64,000 nt of DNA, taken from Azospirillum brasilense. GTDB taxonomy: Bacteria > Pseudomonadota > Alphaproteobacteria > Azospirillales > Azospirillaceae. Position numbers and translations under genes: made by a program. The notes under the pieces are model-generated. The model was not told the DNA's origin, ran no database searches, and saw nothing but the letters and a program-made list of their open reading frames with translations. This document shows, in pieces, positions 1-9,060 of this stretch; positions within the stretch are counted from its first letter, which is position 1; the number at the start of each line of letters is the position of its first letter. The stretch spans positions 620,001-684,000 of the forward strand of contig NZ_VITI01000001.1 in assembly GCF_007827795.1 (NCBI RefSeq), written 5' to 3'.

Positions 1-549
1 GGCTACGTCCGCTTCGACCACCCGGTGCAGCAGCGCATCCTCGGCGTGATGGAGCAGATGACCGGCCAGGACCTGTCCCAGGCCCCCTGGGGTGTCGACG
101 GCTGCGCCATCCCGACCATCGGCATCCCGCTGGGCGCCATCGCCTACGCCATGGCCCGCATCGGCGACCCCAAGGACCTGCCCGACTCCCGCGCCGAGGC
201 GGTGGCCCGCATCCGCCGCGCCTGGCGGTCGCACCCGCACCTGATCGCCGGCAAGGACAGCTTCGACACCGGCATGATGCAGGCGGCGGGCGGCCTCGTT
301 CTGGTCAAGGGTGGGGCCGAGGGCGTGGGCTGCGCCGTTCTGCCCAAGCAGGGCCTGGGCATCGCCCTGAAGATCGACGACGGCACCCCGCGCGCCCGCG
401 AGGTCGCCCTGGCCGCCCTGATCCGCGCCACCAAGGTCCTGTCGGACGAGCAATGGAGGCGGGCGGGCCAGCTCATCAACCAGCCGGTGACCAACCGCAA
501 CGGCCTGGAGGTCGGCGTGGTCCGCCCGGCGGAGGCTGCGGCGGGGTAA
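1..549 (+). CDS. Asparaginase (asparaginase II / AnsA-like family), 3' part only
   Basis: The frame is open from the first base and stops at 547-549, so the 5' end lies outside the window; 182 residues are visible. The protein shows the hallmarks of the bacterial asparaginase_II family (Rhizobium-type L-asparaginase, converting asparagine to aspartate and ammonia): the segment GVDGCAIPT, the stretch SFDTGMMQA, KGGAEGV, and the late motif GLGIALKIDDG followed by RAREVAL. It ends normally with an Ala-rich tail. No partner gene overlaps it; the next gene starts about 110 bases downstream. Family assignment is by motif; substrate is inferred from the family. Confidence 0.85.
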   Translation, partial: GYVRFDHPVQQRILGVMEQMTGQDLSQAPWGVDGCAIPTIGIPLGAIAYAMARIGDPKDLPDSRAEAVARIRRAWRSHPHLIAGKDSFDTGMMQAAGGLVLVKGGAEGVGCAVLPKQGLGIALKIDDGTPRAREVALAALIRATKVLSDEQWRRAGQLINQPVTNRNGLEVGVVRPAEAAAG

Positions 550-657
550 GGCCGGAGGGTTGGGTGGGGGCCGGCGCAACCACTCCCCAACTCCCCCACC
601 CTCCCCCGCGATGATGCTATGGTCCGGCACCCGTCCACCTGACCGGTTGCCCGATCC

Positions 658-1896
658 ATGAGCATCGACACCCTGCGCGCCCAGTACGAAGCCTTCCCCT
701 ATCCCGCGCGCAACCCCGCCGACGAGAAAAAGCGCCTGATCACCGGATCGCCCAGCCATCTGGACGAGGTGAACCACAACGTCTTCGGCGGGCGCATCGA
801 CCACGCCAAGCCCCTCAGGGTGCTGGTGGCCGGCGGCGGGACCGGCGACGGGACGATCATGATCGCCCAGCAGATGGCCGACGCCGGCAATCCGGGGCGC
901 GTCACCTATCTCGACCTCTCCGACGCCGCGCGGGACATCGCCGAGGCGCGGGCCAGGGCGCGCGGGTTGAGCAACATCGACTTCCGCCGCGGCTCCCTCC
1001 TCGACCTCGGCGGTCTGTTGGAGGAAGGAGGGCCGTTCGACTACATCGACTGCTGCGGCGTGCTGCACCATCTGGACGAGCCGGCGGCGGGCGTCCGCTC
1101 GCTGGCCGGGGCGCTGAAGCCGGGCGGCGGGATCGGGCTGATGGTCTACGCGCCGTATGGGCGCACCGGCGTCTATCCCATGCAGGCGGCGCTGCGCACC
1201 ATCACGGCGGACCTGCCGCCGCAGGAGCAGGTGGCGCTGGCCCGCCGGCTGATCGAGCGCCTGCCGACGTCCAACTGGCTGCTGCGCAACCCCTTCATCA
1301 ACGACCACCGGCAAGCCGACGCCGACCTCTACGACCTGCTGCTGCATTCCTGCGACCGGCCCTTCACCGTGCCAGAGCTGGCGGAGTTGGCCGCGGCCGG
1401 CGGGCTGGCCATCGCCGCGCTGGTGGACCCCCACCGCTACGACCCCGCCGTCTGGGTGAAGGACCCCCGCCTGCTGAAGCGGCTGAACGGGCTGTCCCGG
1501 CTGGAGCGCGCCGCCTGGGCCGAGCAGGTCACCGGCAGCATGACCAAGCACATCGCCTATCTCGTCCGTCCCGAGGACGCGGAGGGCGCGGTCGCCCGCC
1601 CGGACGGGCCGGAGGTGGTGCCGGTGCTGCGCGACCTCGACGGCGCCGCGGTGGCCAAGGGCCTGCCCCCCGGCGGCGTGCTGGAGGCCGAACTGATGGG
1701 CGCGGTCGTCCCCCTGCCCCTGCCCCGTCTGGCCGGGCCGATCCTGGCGCGGGTGGACGGGTGGACCAGCCTGGGCGCCATCCATCAGGCGGTGGCGGAG
1801 AAGGCCGGCCCGCTGGCCTGGGACGCCTTCCTGGCGCAGTTCGCGCAGCTGTTCACGGCGCTGAACGGCGTCGGCAAGATGTATCTGCGCCGCTGA
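658..1896 (+). CDS. Class I SAM-dependent methyltransferase with C-terminal extension
   Basis: The protein has 412 residues. A Rossmann-type methyltransferase domain spans roughly residues 20-230. Motif I is VLVAGGGTGDG (about residues 55-65), and motif IV-like FDYIDCCGVLHHL is followed by LKPGGGIGLMVYAPYGRTGVY. The N-terminal YEAFPYPARNP is typical of a group of methyltransferases with tetratricopeptide relatives. The last 170 residues hold a separate region, perhaps for substrate selection, that I cannot name. The substrate is not predictable from the sequence. It stands alone between the asparaginase and the convergent amtB, whose terminator follows its stop by about 40 bases. Confidence 0.75.
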   Translation: MSIDTLRAQYEAFPYPARNPADEKKRLITGSPSHLDEVNHNVFGGRIDHAKPLRVLVAGGGTGDGTIMIAQQMADAGNPGRVTYLDLSDAARDIAEARARARGLSNIDFRRGSLLDLGGLLEEGGPFDYIDCCGVLHHLDEPAAGVRSLAGALKPGGGIGLMVYAPYGRTGVYPMQAALRTITADLPPQEQVALARRLIERLPTSNWLLRNPFINDHRQADADLYDLLLHSCDRPFTVPELAELAAAGGLAIAALVDPHRYDPAVWVKDPRLLKRLNGLSRLERAAWAEQVTGSMTKHIAYLVRPEDAEGAVARPDGPEVVPVLRDLDGAAVAKGLPPGGVLEAELMGAVVPLPLPRLAGPILARVDGWTSLGAIHQAVAEKAGPLAWDAFLAQFAQLFTALNGVGKMYLRR

Positions 1897-1931
1897 GCGC
1901 TTCACGGGTTCTGACGTCAGGGCTCCGACAT

Positions 1932-1964
1932 GAAAAATCCGCCGCCGGGAGGCCCCGGCGGCGG
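1932..1964 (-). terminator. Intrinsic terminator of amtB
   Basis: Read on the minus strand there is an 11-bp GC stem (CCGCCGCCGGG pairing with CCCGGCGGCGG, 1939-1964) followed by five T residues (1933-1937). It lies about 40 bases past the amtB stop codon, the classic form of a Rho-independent terminator. The plus-strand methyltransferase ends just before it. Confidence 0.85.
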
Positions 1965-2001
1965 AAGTTCATGGAGGAAACAACCAGGCTGCAAAGGGTG
2001 C

Positions 2002-3315
2002 TTAGTGGATGGTCTCGCCGTGCAGGGCGAGGTCCAGGCCGTCGCGCTCGACGTCCTCGTCGACGCGCAGGCCCATCACCACGTCGATGACCTTCAGGAT
2101 GATGAAGGAACCCACCGCCGAGTAGATGATGGTGGCGAGGATGCCGTAGACCTGCGTCCAGATCTGGCCGACGTTGCCTTCCAGGGCGCCGGCGGTGCCG
2201 CCGATGGCTTCCTGGGCGAAGACGCCGGTCAGGATGGCGCCGACGATGCCGCCCACGCCGTGCACGCCGAAGGCGTCCAGCGAGTCGTCATAGCCGAGGG
2301 CGCGCTTCAGGCCGGTGGCGCCCCAGTAGCAGATCACGCCGGCGGCCAGACCGATGACCAGGGCGCCGGTCGGACCGACGAAGCCCGAGGCCGGGGTGAT
2401 GGCGACCAGGCCGGCGATGGCGCCGGAGATGATGCCGAGCACCGAGGGCTTGCCCTTGGTGGCCCACTCGACCAGCAGCCAGGACATGGCGGCGGTGGCG
2501 GCGGCGATCTGCGTGACCAGCATGGCCATGCCCGCACGGCCGTCGGCGGCCACGGCGGAACCCGCGTTGAAGCCGAACCAGCCAACCCACAGCATCGAGG
2601 CGCCGATCAGGCTGAGCACCAGGTTGTGCGGAGCGAAGTTCTCGTTCGGGTAGCCCTTGCGCTTGCCCAGCACGATGGCGGCGACCAGACCGGCCACACC
2701 CGCGTTGATGTGCACGACGGTGCCGCCGGCGTAGTCGAGCACGCCGTCACCCATCAGATAACCGCCCGGACCCCAGACCCAGTGGGTGATCGGCGCGTAG
2801 ACGATCAGCGACCACAGGCCCGTGAAGACCAGCATGGAGGAGAACTTCATGCGGTCGGCGAAGGCGCCGGTGATCAGGGCCGGCGTGATGATGGCGAAGG
2901 TCATCTGGAAGACGACGAAGATCGTCTCGGGAATGACGCCCGACAGGCTGTCCTTGGTGATCCCGGCCAGCATGAACTTGGACAGGCTGCCGAAATACGG
3001 GGTGCCTTCGGTGAAGGCGATGCTGTAACCGGCGAAGAACCACAGGATGCTGACCAGGCAGCAGATCGCGAAGCTCTGCATCACGACCGACAGCACGTTC
3101 ATCTTGCGGACCATGCCGCCGTAGAACAGGGCCAGACCGGGGATGGTCATGAACAGGACCAGCGCGGTGGCGACCAGCATCCAAGCCGTGTCGCCGCTGC
3201 TCAGGGTGGGCTCGGCCGCGGCGGCCGCATCCTGGGCCAGGGCGGCGGCAGGCAGACCGGCCAAGCCCAGAATCGCCGCCATCATCGGCGCGGCGAGAGT
3301 GAAGAGACGGCTCAT
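2002..3315 (-). CDS. amtB: Ammonium transporter AmtB
   Basis: A 437-residue member of the Amt/MEP/Rh family of inner-membrane ammonium channels. It begins with a cleavable signal peptide (cleavage expected near Ala27-Gln28, after PAAALA), as in E. coli AmtB, followed by eleven or so hydrophobic segments. The twin pore histidines are seen in GGTVVHINAG (His202) and DAFGVHGVGG (His352); LALFYGGMVR near residue 62 is also a family signature. It is not next to a glnB/glnK gene, matching what is published for Azospirillum brasilense, where amtB is separate from glnB and glnZ and is under Ntr control. A sigma-54-like element and an NtrC-like palindrome lie upstream, and a strong terminator downstream, so it is probably monocistronic. 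Confidence 0.97.
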   Translation of the reverse strand: MSRLFTLAAPMMAAILGLAGLPAAALAQDAAAAAEPTLSSGDTAWMLVATALVLFMTIPGLALFYGGMVRKMNVLSVVMQSFAICCLVSILWFFAGYSIAFTEGTPYFGSLSKFMLAGITKDSLSGVIPETIFVVFQMTFAIITPALITGAFADRMKFSSMLVFTGLWSLIVYAPITHWVWGPGGYLMGDGVLDYAGGTVVHINAGVAGLVAAIVLGKRKGYPNENFAPHNLVLSLIGASMLWVGWFGFNAGSAVAADGRAGMAMLVTQIAAATAAMSWLLVEWATKGKPSVLGIISGAIAGLVAITPASGFVGPTGALVIGLAAGVICYWGATGLKRALGYDDSLDAFGVHGVGGIVGAILTGVFAQEAIGGTAGALEGNVGQIWTQVYGILATIIYSAVGSFIILKVIDVVMGLRVDEDVERDGLDLALHGETIH

Positions 3316-3408
3316 CGAGGCTCCTCTTTATTCGAATGCTTCTGGCCCGGTTCGCCCCGTCCCCGGTACAGACGGGGCGGCGGAAAGGGGCCGTGTAGGC
3401 CGATTTGT

Positions 3409-3426
3409 CTTCAAGAAGCGTGCCAA
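3409..3426 (-). promoter_or_regulatory. Sigma-54 (-24/-12)-like promoter of amtB
   Basis: Minus-strand sequence reads TTGGCACG-CTTC-TTGAA, matching the RpoN consensus TGGCACG-N4-TTGCW at every position except the C of the -12 element (GA in place of GC). It lies about 95 bases upstream of the amtB start. The mismatch is at a normally strict position, so this is a candidate, strengthened by the palindrome at 3509-3525. Confidence 0.45.
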
Positions 3427-3508
3427 CCCAAAAGGGCTAGGAATCGCGGTGGTTGCGGCCTTTCGGATGACCGCAAAGCAGCATAGGCCCCGAGTCGCGG
3501 ACCTTGAA

Positions 3509-3525
3509 TGCTCAGAAATTGAGCA
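3509..3525. promoter_or_regulatory. NtrC-like 6-5-6 palindrome upstream of amtB
   Basis: A perfect inverted repeat, TGCTCA-N5-TGAGCA, has the same 17-bp architecture as the NtrC enhancer consensus TGCACC-N5-GGTGCA. It lies about 85 bases upstream of the sigma-54-like element, a normal distance for an enhancer site. A second short palindrome, TTGTGCACAA, is at 3639-3648. The 3316-3861 gap holds these sites and the glgC leader, and no gene that I can support. Confidence 0.45.
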
Positions 3526-3861
3526 GAATGTTGCCTCTGTCGATGCCCCGCATTCTGGCGGGATTCGCCCGTGGATTGTGGACCGGTTGCCGTCCCCTCA
3601 GGCTCCGCACGCCCGTTTCCCGCGCGCTTGCCTGTTTCTTGTGCACAAAACTGCGTCCGAATTCCGCACAACCCTTGGGCAGACCCCCTATTTCCGGCCT
3701 GTTCCCCTCGGCCTATTGGCCCGCCCCGGTGAAATGTGGCACGGTCACGCTCTCTACCGGCGGGACTGGCGGGACCGCGGACAAGCGGCCCCCGCCCAGG
3801 CGTCTCCGCCGGACGCTTCCGGATGGCCGACGGCAAAAAAGAGAACCGAAAGGGGAGACAA

Positions 3862-5133
3862 ATGCTCGACAAACGGGATCTGCGGCTGGCGCCGCGCCGC
3901 GCTGTGGCCCTCGTCCTGGCCGGTGGCCGGGGCAGCCGGCTGAAGCAGCTGACCGACCGTCGCGCCAAGCCCGCCACCTATTTCGGGGGCAAGTTCCGGA
4001 TCATCGACTTCGCGCTGTCGAACTGCATCAACTCGGGCTTCCGCCGCATCGGCGTGCTGACGCAGTACAAGTCGCACAGCCTGCTGCGCCACCTGCAGCG
4101 CGGCTGGAACTTCTTCCGCGGCGAGATGAACGAGTTCTGCGACCTGCTGCCGGCGCAGCAGCGCATCAGCGAGACCGCCTGGTACCAGGGCACCGCCGAC
4201 GCGGTGTACCAGAATCTGGACATCCTGCGCGACCACGAGCCGGAATACATCCTGATCCTGGCCGGCGACCACATCTACAAGATGGATTACGGCGCGCTGC
4301 TGCTCGATCACATCGCCAAGAAGGCCGACGTGACGATCCCCTGCATCCAGGTGCCGCGCGCCCAGGCCACCGGCTTCGGCGTGATGCATGTGGACGAGAC
4401 GCAGCGTGTCATCGACTTCGTCGAGAAGCCCGCCGACCCGCCGCCGATGCCGGGCAACCCGGACAAGTCGCTGGCCAGCATGGGCATCTACGTCTTCAAC
4501 GCGCAGTTCCTCTACGACCAGCTGGAGCGCGACTTCAACGAGCCGGGCTCGTCCCGCGACTTCGGCAAGGACATCATCCCCCATCTGGTGACGAGCGGGG
4601 CGCGGGTGATGGCCCACGACTTCGCCGACTCGGTGATCCTGAACGGCCATGAGTCCGAGCCCTACTGGCGCGACGTCGGCACCATCGACGCTTACTGGGA
4701 GGCCAACCTCGACCTCTGCCACGTGACGCCGCAGCTCAACATGTACGACCGCGAGTGGCCGATCTTCACCTACCAGGAGCAGCTGCCCCCGGCGAAATTC
4801 GTCTTCGACGACGAGAACCGGCGCGGCATGGCGGTGGACAGCCTGGTGTCGGGCGGCTGCATCGTTTCCGGCTCGCTGGTGAAGAACTCGCTGCTGTTCA
4901 GCGAGGTGCGCGTCAACTCCTTCAGCGAGCTGCATCAGGCGGTGGTGCTGCCGGACGTCGACATCGGCCGCCATTGCCGTCTGACCAAGGTGGTGATCGA
5001 CCGCGGCGTGGTGATCCCCGAGGGGCTGGTCGTCGGCGAAGACCCGGAACTGGACGCCAAGCGCTTCCACCGCAGCGAGGGCGGCGTCTGCCTGATCACC
5101 CAGGACATGATCGACCGCCTGCCCAAGGACTGA
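3862..5133 (+). CDS. glgC: Glucose-1-phosphate adenylyltransferase (ADP-glucose pyrophosphorylase)
   Basis: Makes ADP-glucose from glucose-1-phosphate and ATP, the committed step of glycogen synthesis. The 423-residue length is normal for bacterial GlgC. Visible signatures are the nucleotide-binding [13 protein letters not shown] near the N-terminus with [10 protein letters not shown] just after it, [29 protein letters not shown] and the substrate-binding MGIYVFN. A left-handed beta-helix region forms the C-terminus. The ATG at 3862 is chosen because it follows AGGGGAGA and matches the family N-terminus; an in-frame upstream extension to 3736 looks non-coding. glgA follows after 79 bases, across a palindrome, so the two probably form an operon. 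Confidence 0.96.
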   Translation: MLDKRDLRLAPRRAVALVLAGGRGSRLKQLTDRRAKPATYFGGKFRIIDFALSNCINSGFRRIGVLTQYKSHSLLRHLQRGWNFFRGEMNEFCDLLPAQQRISETAWYQGTADAVYQNLDILRDHEPEYILILAGDHIYKMDYGALLLDHIAKKADVTIPCIQVPRAQATGFGVMHVDETQRVIDFVEKPADPPPMPGNPDKSLASMGIYVFNAQFLYDQLERDFNEPGSSRDFGKDIIPHLVTSGARVMAHDFADSVILNGHESEPYWRDVGTIDAYWEANLDLCHVTPQLNMYDREWPIFTYQEQLPPAKFVFDDENRRGMAVDSLVSGGCIVSGSLVKNSLLFSEVRVNSFSELHQAVVLPDVDIGRHCRLTKVVIDRGVVIPEGLVVGEDPELDAKRFHRSEGGVCLITQDMIDRLPKD

Positions 5134-5143
5134 CCCTTCCCAT

Positions 5144-5170
5144 CCCCCTTCGCCCCCCTGGGGCGAGGGG
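5144..5170. repeat. GC-rich intergenic palindrome (glgC-glgA)
   Basis: Short hairpin with arms CCCCTTCGCCCC and GGGGCGAGGGG around a three-base loop. It resembles, in miniature, the paired palindromes found in other gaps of this window. It contains the only purine-rich stretch before the upstream GTG start of glgA, which makes that start suspect. Confidence 0.6.
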
Positions 5171-5212
5171 TTGGTGAGCAAGACCAAGAAGAAACCGAAA
5201 GACCCCGCCTCC

Positions 5213-6691
5213 ATGCGCGTCCTGTTCGTCACGCCGGAATGCTATCCCCTGGTGAAGACCGGCGGGCTGGCCGACGTTTCCGCCGCCCTGCCCCCTGCCC
5301 TGAACCGCGCCGGAGCCGAGGTCCGCCTGCTGCTGCCCGGCTATCCGGCGGTGCTGAACGGGCTGACCGACCTGCAGCCGGTCGGCAAGCCCCTGACTGA
5401 TCTGCCCGGCGGCGCCCCGGCGACGCTGCGGATCGGACGGATGCCGGACGGGGTGCTGGCCTATGTTCTGGACGCGCCGACGCTCTACGACCGCCCCGGC
5501 AACCCCTATCTGGGGCCGGACGGCAAGGACTGGCCCGACAACGCGGAACGCTTCGCCGCCCTGTCCTGGTGCGCGGCGGGCTTCGCGGCGGAGGACGGCC
5601 TCGACCCCTGGTGGCGTCCCGACGTGCTGCACGGGCACGACTGGCAGACCGGCCTGATCCCGGCCTATCTGGAGTTGCGCCCCGACCGCTTCGCCGGGCC
5701 GTTCCGGCCGGGTACGGTGACGACGATCCACAACATCGCCTACCAGGGCCTGTTCGGCGCCTGGATGATGAGCGACCTCGGCCTGCCGTCGGCCGCCTTC
5801 CGGATCGACGGGGTGGAGTATTACGGCGGCGTCGGCTTCCTCAAGGCCGGCTGCTTCTACTCCGACCGCCTGACCACGGTCAGCCCGACCTACGCCCACG
5901 AGATCCAGACGGCGGAGCACGGCGCGGGCCTGGAAGGGCTGCTCGCCACGCGGGCCGAGGCGCTGACCGGCATCCTCAACGGCGTGGACTATGAAATCTG
6001 GGACCCCGCCGCCGACCCGCACATCGCCGCCCGCTACGGCGCCGCGGACCTCGGCGGCAAGGACCTGTGCAAGGCCGACCTCCAGGCGACCTTCGGTCTG
6101 GACCGCCGGGCGGACGCCCCGCTGGCCGCGGTGGTCAGCCGCCTGACCGGCCACAAGGGGCTGGACCTGGTGCTGGAGGCGGCGTCGCAGTGGATCGCCT
6201 GGGGTGGCCAGCTCGCCGTTCTGGGCAGCGGCGAACCGGCGCTGGAGGCCGGCTTCCGCCACCTCGCCACTTGGTACCCGAAGTCGGTCGGCGTGCGCAT
6301 CGGCTATGACGAGGCGCTGTCCCACCGCATCCAGGCCGGCGCCGACCTGTTCCTGGTGCCCTCGCGGTCGGAGCCCTGCGGCCTGACCCAGATGTACGCG
6401 CTGAAGTACGGCACCCTGCCGCTGGTCCGCCGCACCGGGGGCTTGGCCGACACCATCGTGGACGCCAACCCGGCGGCGGTGAACGACGGCAGCGCGACGG
6501 GCTTCCAGTTCGTCAACGCCAACGCCCAGGAGCTGACCTGGGCGCTGCGCCGCGCTGCCACGCTCTACCGCAAGCCGGAACGCTGGCACGCCATGCAGCA
6601 GCACGCGATGACCCGCGACTTCGGCTGGCATGGCCCGGCGGAGGAGTACATGGAGCTGTACCGCGCGGTGGCGCCGGTTCTGGTGGGGTGA
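5213..6691 (+). CDS. glgA: Glycogen synthase (ADP-glucose type, GT5)
   Basis: Transfers glucose from ADP-glucose to the growing alpha-1,4-glucan. The N-terminus MRVLFVTPECYPLVKTGGLA aligns with the start of E. coli GlgA ([20 protein letters not shown]), which is why the ATG at 5213 is preferred. The frame is open further up, to a GTG at 5174 and a TTG at 5171. KTGGLADV is the ADP-glucose-binding motif; HGHDWQTGL, LTGHKGLDL, SRSEPCGLTQMYALKYG and GGLADTI are the other conserved GT5 elements. The 492-residue length fits the family. Encoded directly after glgC. Confidence 0.95.
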   Translation: MRVLFVTPECYPLVKTGGLADVSAALPPALNRAGAEVRLLLPGYPAVLNGLTDLQPVGKPLTDLPGGAPATLRIGRMPDGVLAYVLDAPTLYDRPGNPYLGPDGKDWPDNAERFAALSWCAAGFAAEDGLDPWWRPDVLHGHDWQTGLIPAYLELRPDRFAGPFRPGTVTTIHNIAYQGLFGAWMMSDLGLPSAAFRIDGVEYYGGVGFLKAGCFYSDRLTTVSPTYAHEIQTAEHGAGLEGLLATRAEALTGILNGVDYEIWDPAADPHIAARYGAADLGGKDLCKADLQATFGLDRRADAPLAAVVSRLTGHKGLDLVLEAASQWIAWGGQLAVLGSGEPALEAGFRHLATWYPKSVGVRIGYDEALSHRIQAGADLFLVPSRSEPCGLTQMYALKYGTLPLVRRTGGLADTIVDANPAAVNDGSATGFQFVNANAQELTWALRRAATLYRKPERWHAMQQHAMTRDFGWHGPAEEYMELYRAVAPVLVG

Positions 6692-7020
6692 CGGAGGAGG
6701 CGAGGCAGGGGAGAGCGCAACAGCGAGCCGTCTCGGACGATTACGGATCGGTGCCGACGAAGCAGCGGAGCGCGTGACATCGCGAGAATGGCATGACGCC
6801 CGCCACGCTTTCCCTTCCCGGTTGGGATATCCCTGGTCTATTGTGCGCCCGATGGAACCTGCGTTGGATCGCACCCTAAGGTCGTCGGGCCACTCGCACC
6901 CTTGTTCAATCTCCGGGCGAGCATTCCCTTCCCTCCAAACGTCGGTCCGTGCATGAAACCGTAGAACGTTGCCGGAAACCACACCATGACCCCGGCGACA
7001 GCGACATCTGGGACGGCCCT
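6692..7020. other. Intergenic gap with no gene seen
   Basis: About 330 bases between glgA and the glycosyltransferase. No open frame here has a recognisable product. The base composition falls gradually towards that of the glycan island. An in-frame ATG at 6949 could extend the glycosyltransferase by 24 residues, but the added sequence does not look like a family N-terminus. Confidence 0.5.
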
Positions 7021-7785
7021 ATGCGGATTCTGAATTATTCCCTCCTTTGTCCCACCCGCGGCCGGCCGGATGGGCTGCAGCGGCTGATCGAAAGCGTCGC
7101 CGCGACCGCGGGGGCGGTGGAACGGGTCGAAGTCCTGGCCTATGTCGACTCCGACGACCCCGCTTTACCCGACTACAAGCGGATGTTCGAGGCGTTGGCC
7201 AAGGTCGGAGTCGAATTGCGCCGCTTCACGGCGCTGGTCGGGCCTCCGAAAAGCGTATCCCTCTCCTGGAACGACCTTGCCGCCTCCAGCACCGGCGATG
7301 TCCTGATGATGGCCAACGACGATCAGGTCTATGTTCAGTCAGGGTGGGACAGTCGCCTGGACCAGGAAATCGCCAAATTCCCTGATGACATTTACTGCAT
7401 GTGGTTCGAAGACGGCATCAATGGCGAGAAGCATTGCGCGTTTCCCATTATCAGCCGTCGCTGGTACGAAACCCTAGGCTATTTCACCCCCGGTGTCTTC
7501 GAGTTCATCGCAAACGACACCTGGATCATGGATGTGGCCAAACGGGTCGAGCGGCTGCATTTCATCAGCGACGTAACGGTAGAACATCGGCACTTCTCCG
7601 TCGGGAAATCGGAACTCGACGAAACCTACCTGCGCCATCGGTCAGGGGAAAACCGCGAGAGGATTGCCCGCGACATGCTGGTGCTGGATCGGACGGGGCC
7701 GGTGCGTCAACGCGACGCCGACCGGCTCGCGGCCATCATCCGTTCCAGCAGCAACAGTCCGGTCGAAACGGGAGACGCCCGATGA
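7021..7785 (+). CDS. GT2-like (GT-A fold) glycosyltransferase
   Basis: A 254-residue protein beginning ILNYSLLCPTRGRPDGLQRL, the typical first strand and PTRGRP loop of GT-A glycosyltransferases. It is followed by an acidic DSDDP (about residue 40) and MMANDDQVY (about residue 98), which take the place of the usual DxD sugar-nucleotide/metal motif. EFIANDTWIMDVAKR and VEHRHFS later in the protein may hold the catalytic base and a metal-binding histidine. Donor and acceptor cannot be predicted. It overlaps the next gene by the four bases ATGA, so translation is probably coupled. Its GC content is visibly lower than that of the flanking glg and lepA genes, suggesting acquisition. Confidence 0.7.
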   Translation: MRILNYSLLCPTRGRPDGLQRLIESVAATAGAVERVEVLAYVDSDDPALPDYKRMFEALAKVGVELRRFTALVGPPKSVSLSWNDLAASSTGDVLMMANDDQVYVQSGWDSRLDQEIAKFPDDIYCMWFEDGINGEKHCAFPIISRRWYETLGYFTPGVFEFIANDTWIMDVAKRVERLHFISDVTVEHRHFSVGKSELDETYLRHRSGENRERIARDMLVLDRTGPVRQRDADRLAAIIRSSSNSPVETGDAR

Positions 7786-9032
7786 GGATCGGCGTGATCG
7801 GCCTGGGCAAACTGGGCCTGCCCTGCGCGGTGGCGATGGCGCTGAAGGGCCATGACGTGATGGGATTCGACGTCCGCCCCGACGTGATGAACAAGGGGCG
7901 GCGTTCCTACACCGAAACCGGCCCGGACGGCCGCGAACCGTTCGATCCCTATCTCGAAGCGAGCAGCTTGCGGTTCGGAACGCTGGAGGAGGTCGTCGAC
8001 CACGCCGACCTTCTTTTCATCGCGGTTCAGACCCCCCATGATCCCCTGTACGAGGGAATCACACGTCTTCCCGACAGCCGGACCGACTTCCATTACGAGC
8101 ACCTCGTGGCCGCCTGCCGCGACGTGGCGCGGACGGCCTCGCGCGACACGGTGGTCGTCATCATCTCCACCGTGCTGCCGGGGACCATCCGCCGCCATGT
8201 CCTGCCCGTCCTGACGCCCCGCATCAAGCTCTGCTACAATCCGTTCTTCATCGCCATGGGCACGACCATGCGCGACTTTCTCCAACCGGAGTTCGTTCTC
8301 TTCGGTCGCCACGATCGGGAAGCCGCCGCGCTCGCCGAAGCGTTCTACCGCACCATCACGGACGCTCCGTTCTACGCCACCGCCCTCGAGAACGCCGAAC
8401 TGGTCAAGGTGGCCTACAACACCTTCATCGGCATGAAGATCGCCTTCGCCAACACGATGATGGAGGTGTGCCACAAGTTGCCGGGCACCGACGTGGATGC
8501 GGTGACGGACTGTTTGGCGTTGGCGTCCCGGCGGCTGATCAGCCCAAGCTACATGAAGGGCGGCATGGGCGACGGTGGCGGATGCCACCCCCGCGACAAC
8601 ATCGCCATGTCCTGGCTGGCTCGCGAACTGGATCTGAGCTTCGACACCTTCGACGCCATCATGAGGTCACGCGAAAAGCAAACCGAATGGCTTGCCGACC
8701 TGATGTGCGCCCATGAGCCGCCCAAGGTGATCCTGGGCTGGGCGTTCAAGGCCGATTGCGACATGGCCACGGGCAGCCCGGCCCTGCTGTTGCGCGCGAT
8801 CCTGGAGGAGCGGGGCGTTCCGGTCACCTTGATCGATCCCCATATGGATTCCGCGTCGCTCGTCGAGGGTGAATTGCCTGTTGCCACCTACCTGATCGGG
8901 GCGAAGCACAGTGTCTTTGCCGGTCTGCGCTTTCCGCCGGGCTCGGTGGTCCTCGATCCCTGGCGCTATATTGCGACCGATCAGGATGACGTTCACGTGA
9001 TCCCGGTGGGGGTCGGGCCGGATATCCAGTGA
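7782..9032 (+). CDS. Nucleotide-sugar dehydrogenase (UDP-glucose/GDP-mannose dehydrogenase family)
   Basis: A 416-residue enzyme expected to oxidise the C6 alcohol of a nucleotide sugar to an acid with NAD+. The N-terminus MRIGVIGLGKLGLPCAVAMA is an NAD-binding Rossmann GxGxxG. ISTVLPGTIRRH, YNPFF and ENAELVKVAYNTFIGMKIAF correspond to the family's central helices with the catalytic Lys. GDGGGCHPRDN contains the catalytic Cys, in place of the GGSCFPKD of classical UDP-glucose dehydrogenase. LGWAFKADCDMATGSPALLL is the C-terminal UDP-binding domain. ATG at 7782 overlaps the stop of the preceding glycosyltransferase. Which sugar is oxidised is unknown. Confidence 0.85.
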   Translation: MRIGVIGLGKLGLPCAVAMALKGHDVMGFDVRPDVMNKGRRSYTETGPDGREPFDPYLEASSLRFGTLEEVVDHADLLFIAVQTPHDPLYEGITRLPDSRTDFHYEHLVAACRDVARTASRDTVVVIISTVLPGTIRRHVLPVLTPRIKLCYNPFFIAMGTTMRDFLQPEFVLFGRHDREAAALAEAFYRTITDAPFYATALENAELVKVAYNTFIGMKIAFANTMMEVCHKLPGTDVDAVTDCLALASRRLISPSYMKGGMGDGGGCHPRDNIAMSWLARELDLSFDTFDAIMRSREKQTEWLADLMCAHEPPKVILGWAFKADCDMATGSPALLLRAILEERGVPVTLIDPHMDSASLVEGELPVATYLIGAKHSVFAGLRFPPGSVVLDPWRYIATDQDDVHVIPVGVGPDIQ

Positions 9033-9060
9033 AATTCATCCAGCGGCCGGGCCGCCGGCA

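Noticed and set aside
1930-3486. Long plus-strand open frame opposite amtB
   Set aside because: It is a shadow of the high-GC amtB gene: Asp/Gly/His/Gln-rich without domains. Similar antisense frames exist opposite glgA, lepA, pheT and others.
3732-3750. TGGCACG-type sigma-54 element before glgC
   Set aside because: The -24 part is good (TGGCACGGTCACGCTC), but the GC of the -12 part is one base too close, and glgC is not a known RpoN target.
5171-5212. Upstream TTG/GTG start of glgA with GGGGCGAGGGG as ribosome-binding site
   Set aside because: The purine-rich stretch is one arm of a palindrome, and the added 13 residues (Lys-rich) are absent from GlgA relatives as I know them. Not excluded.
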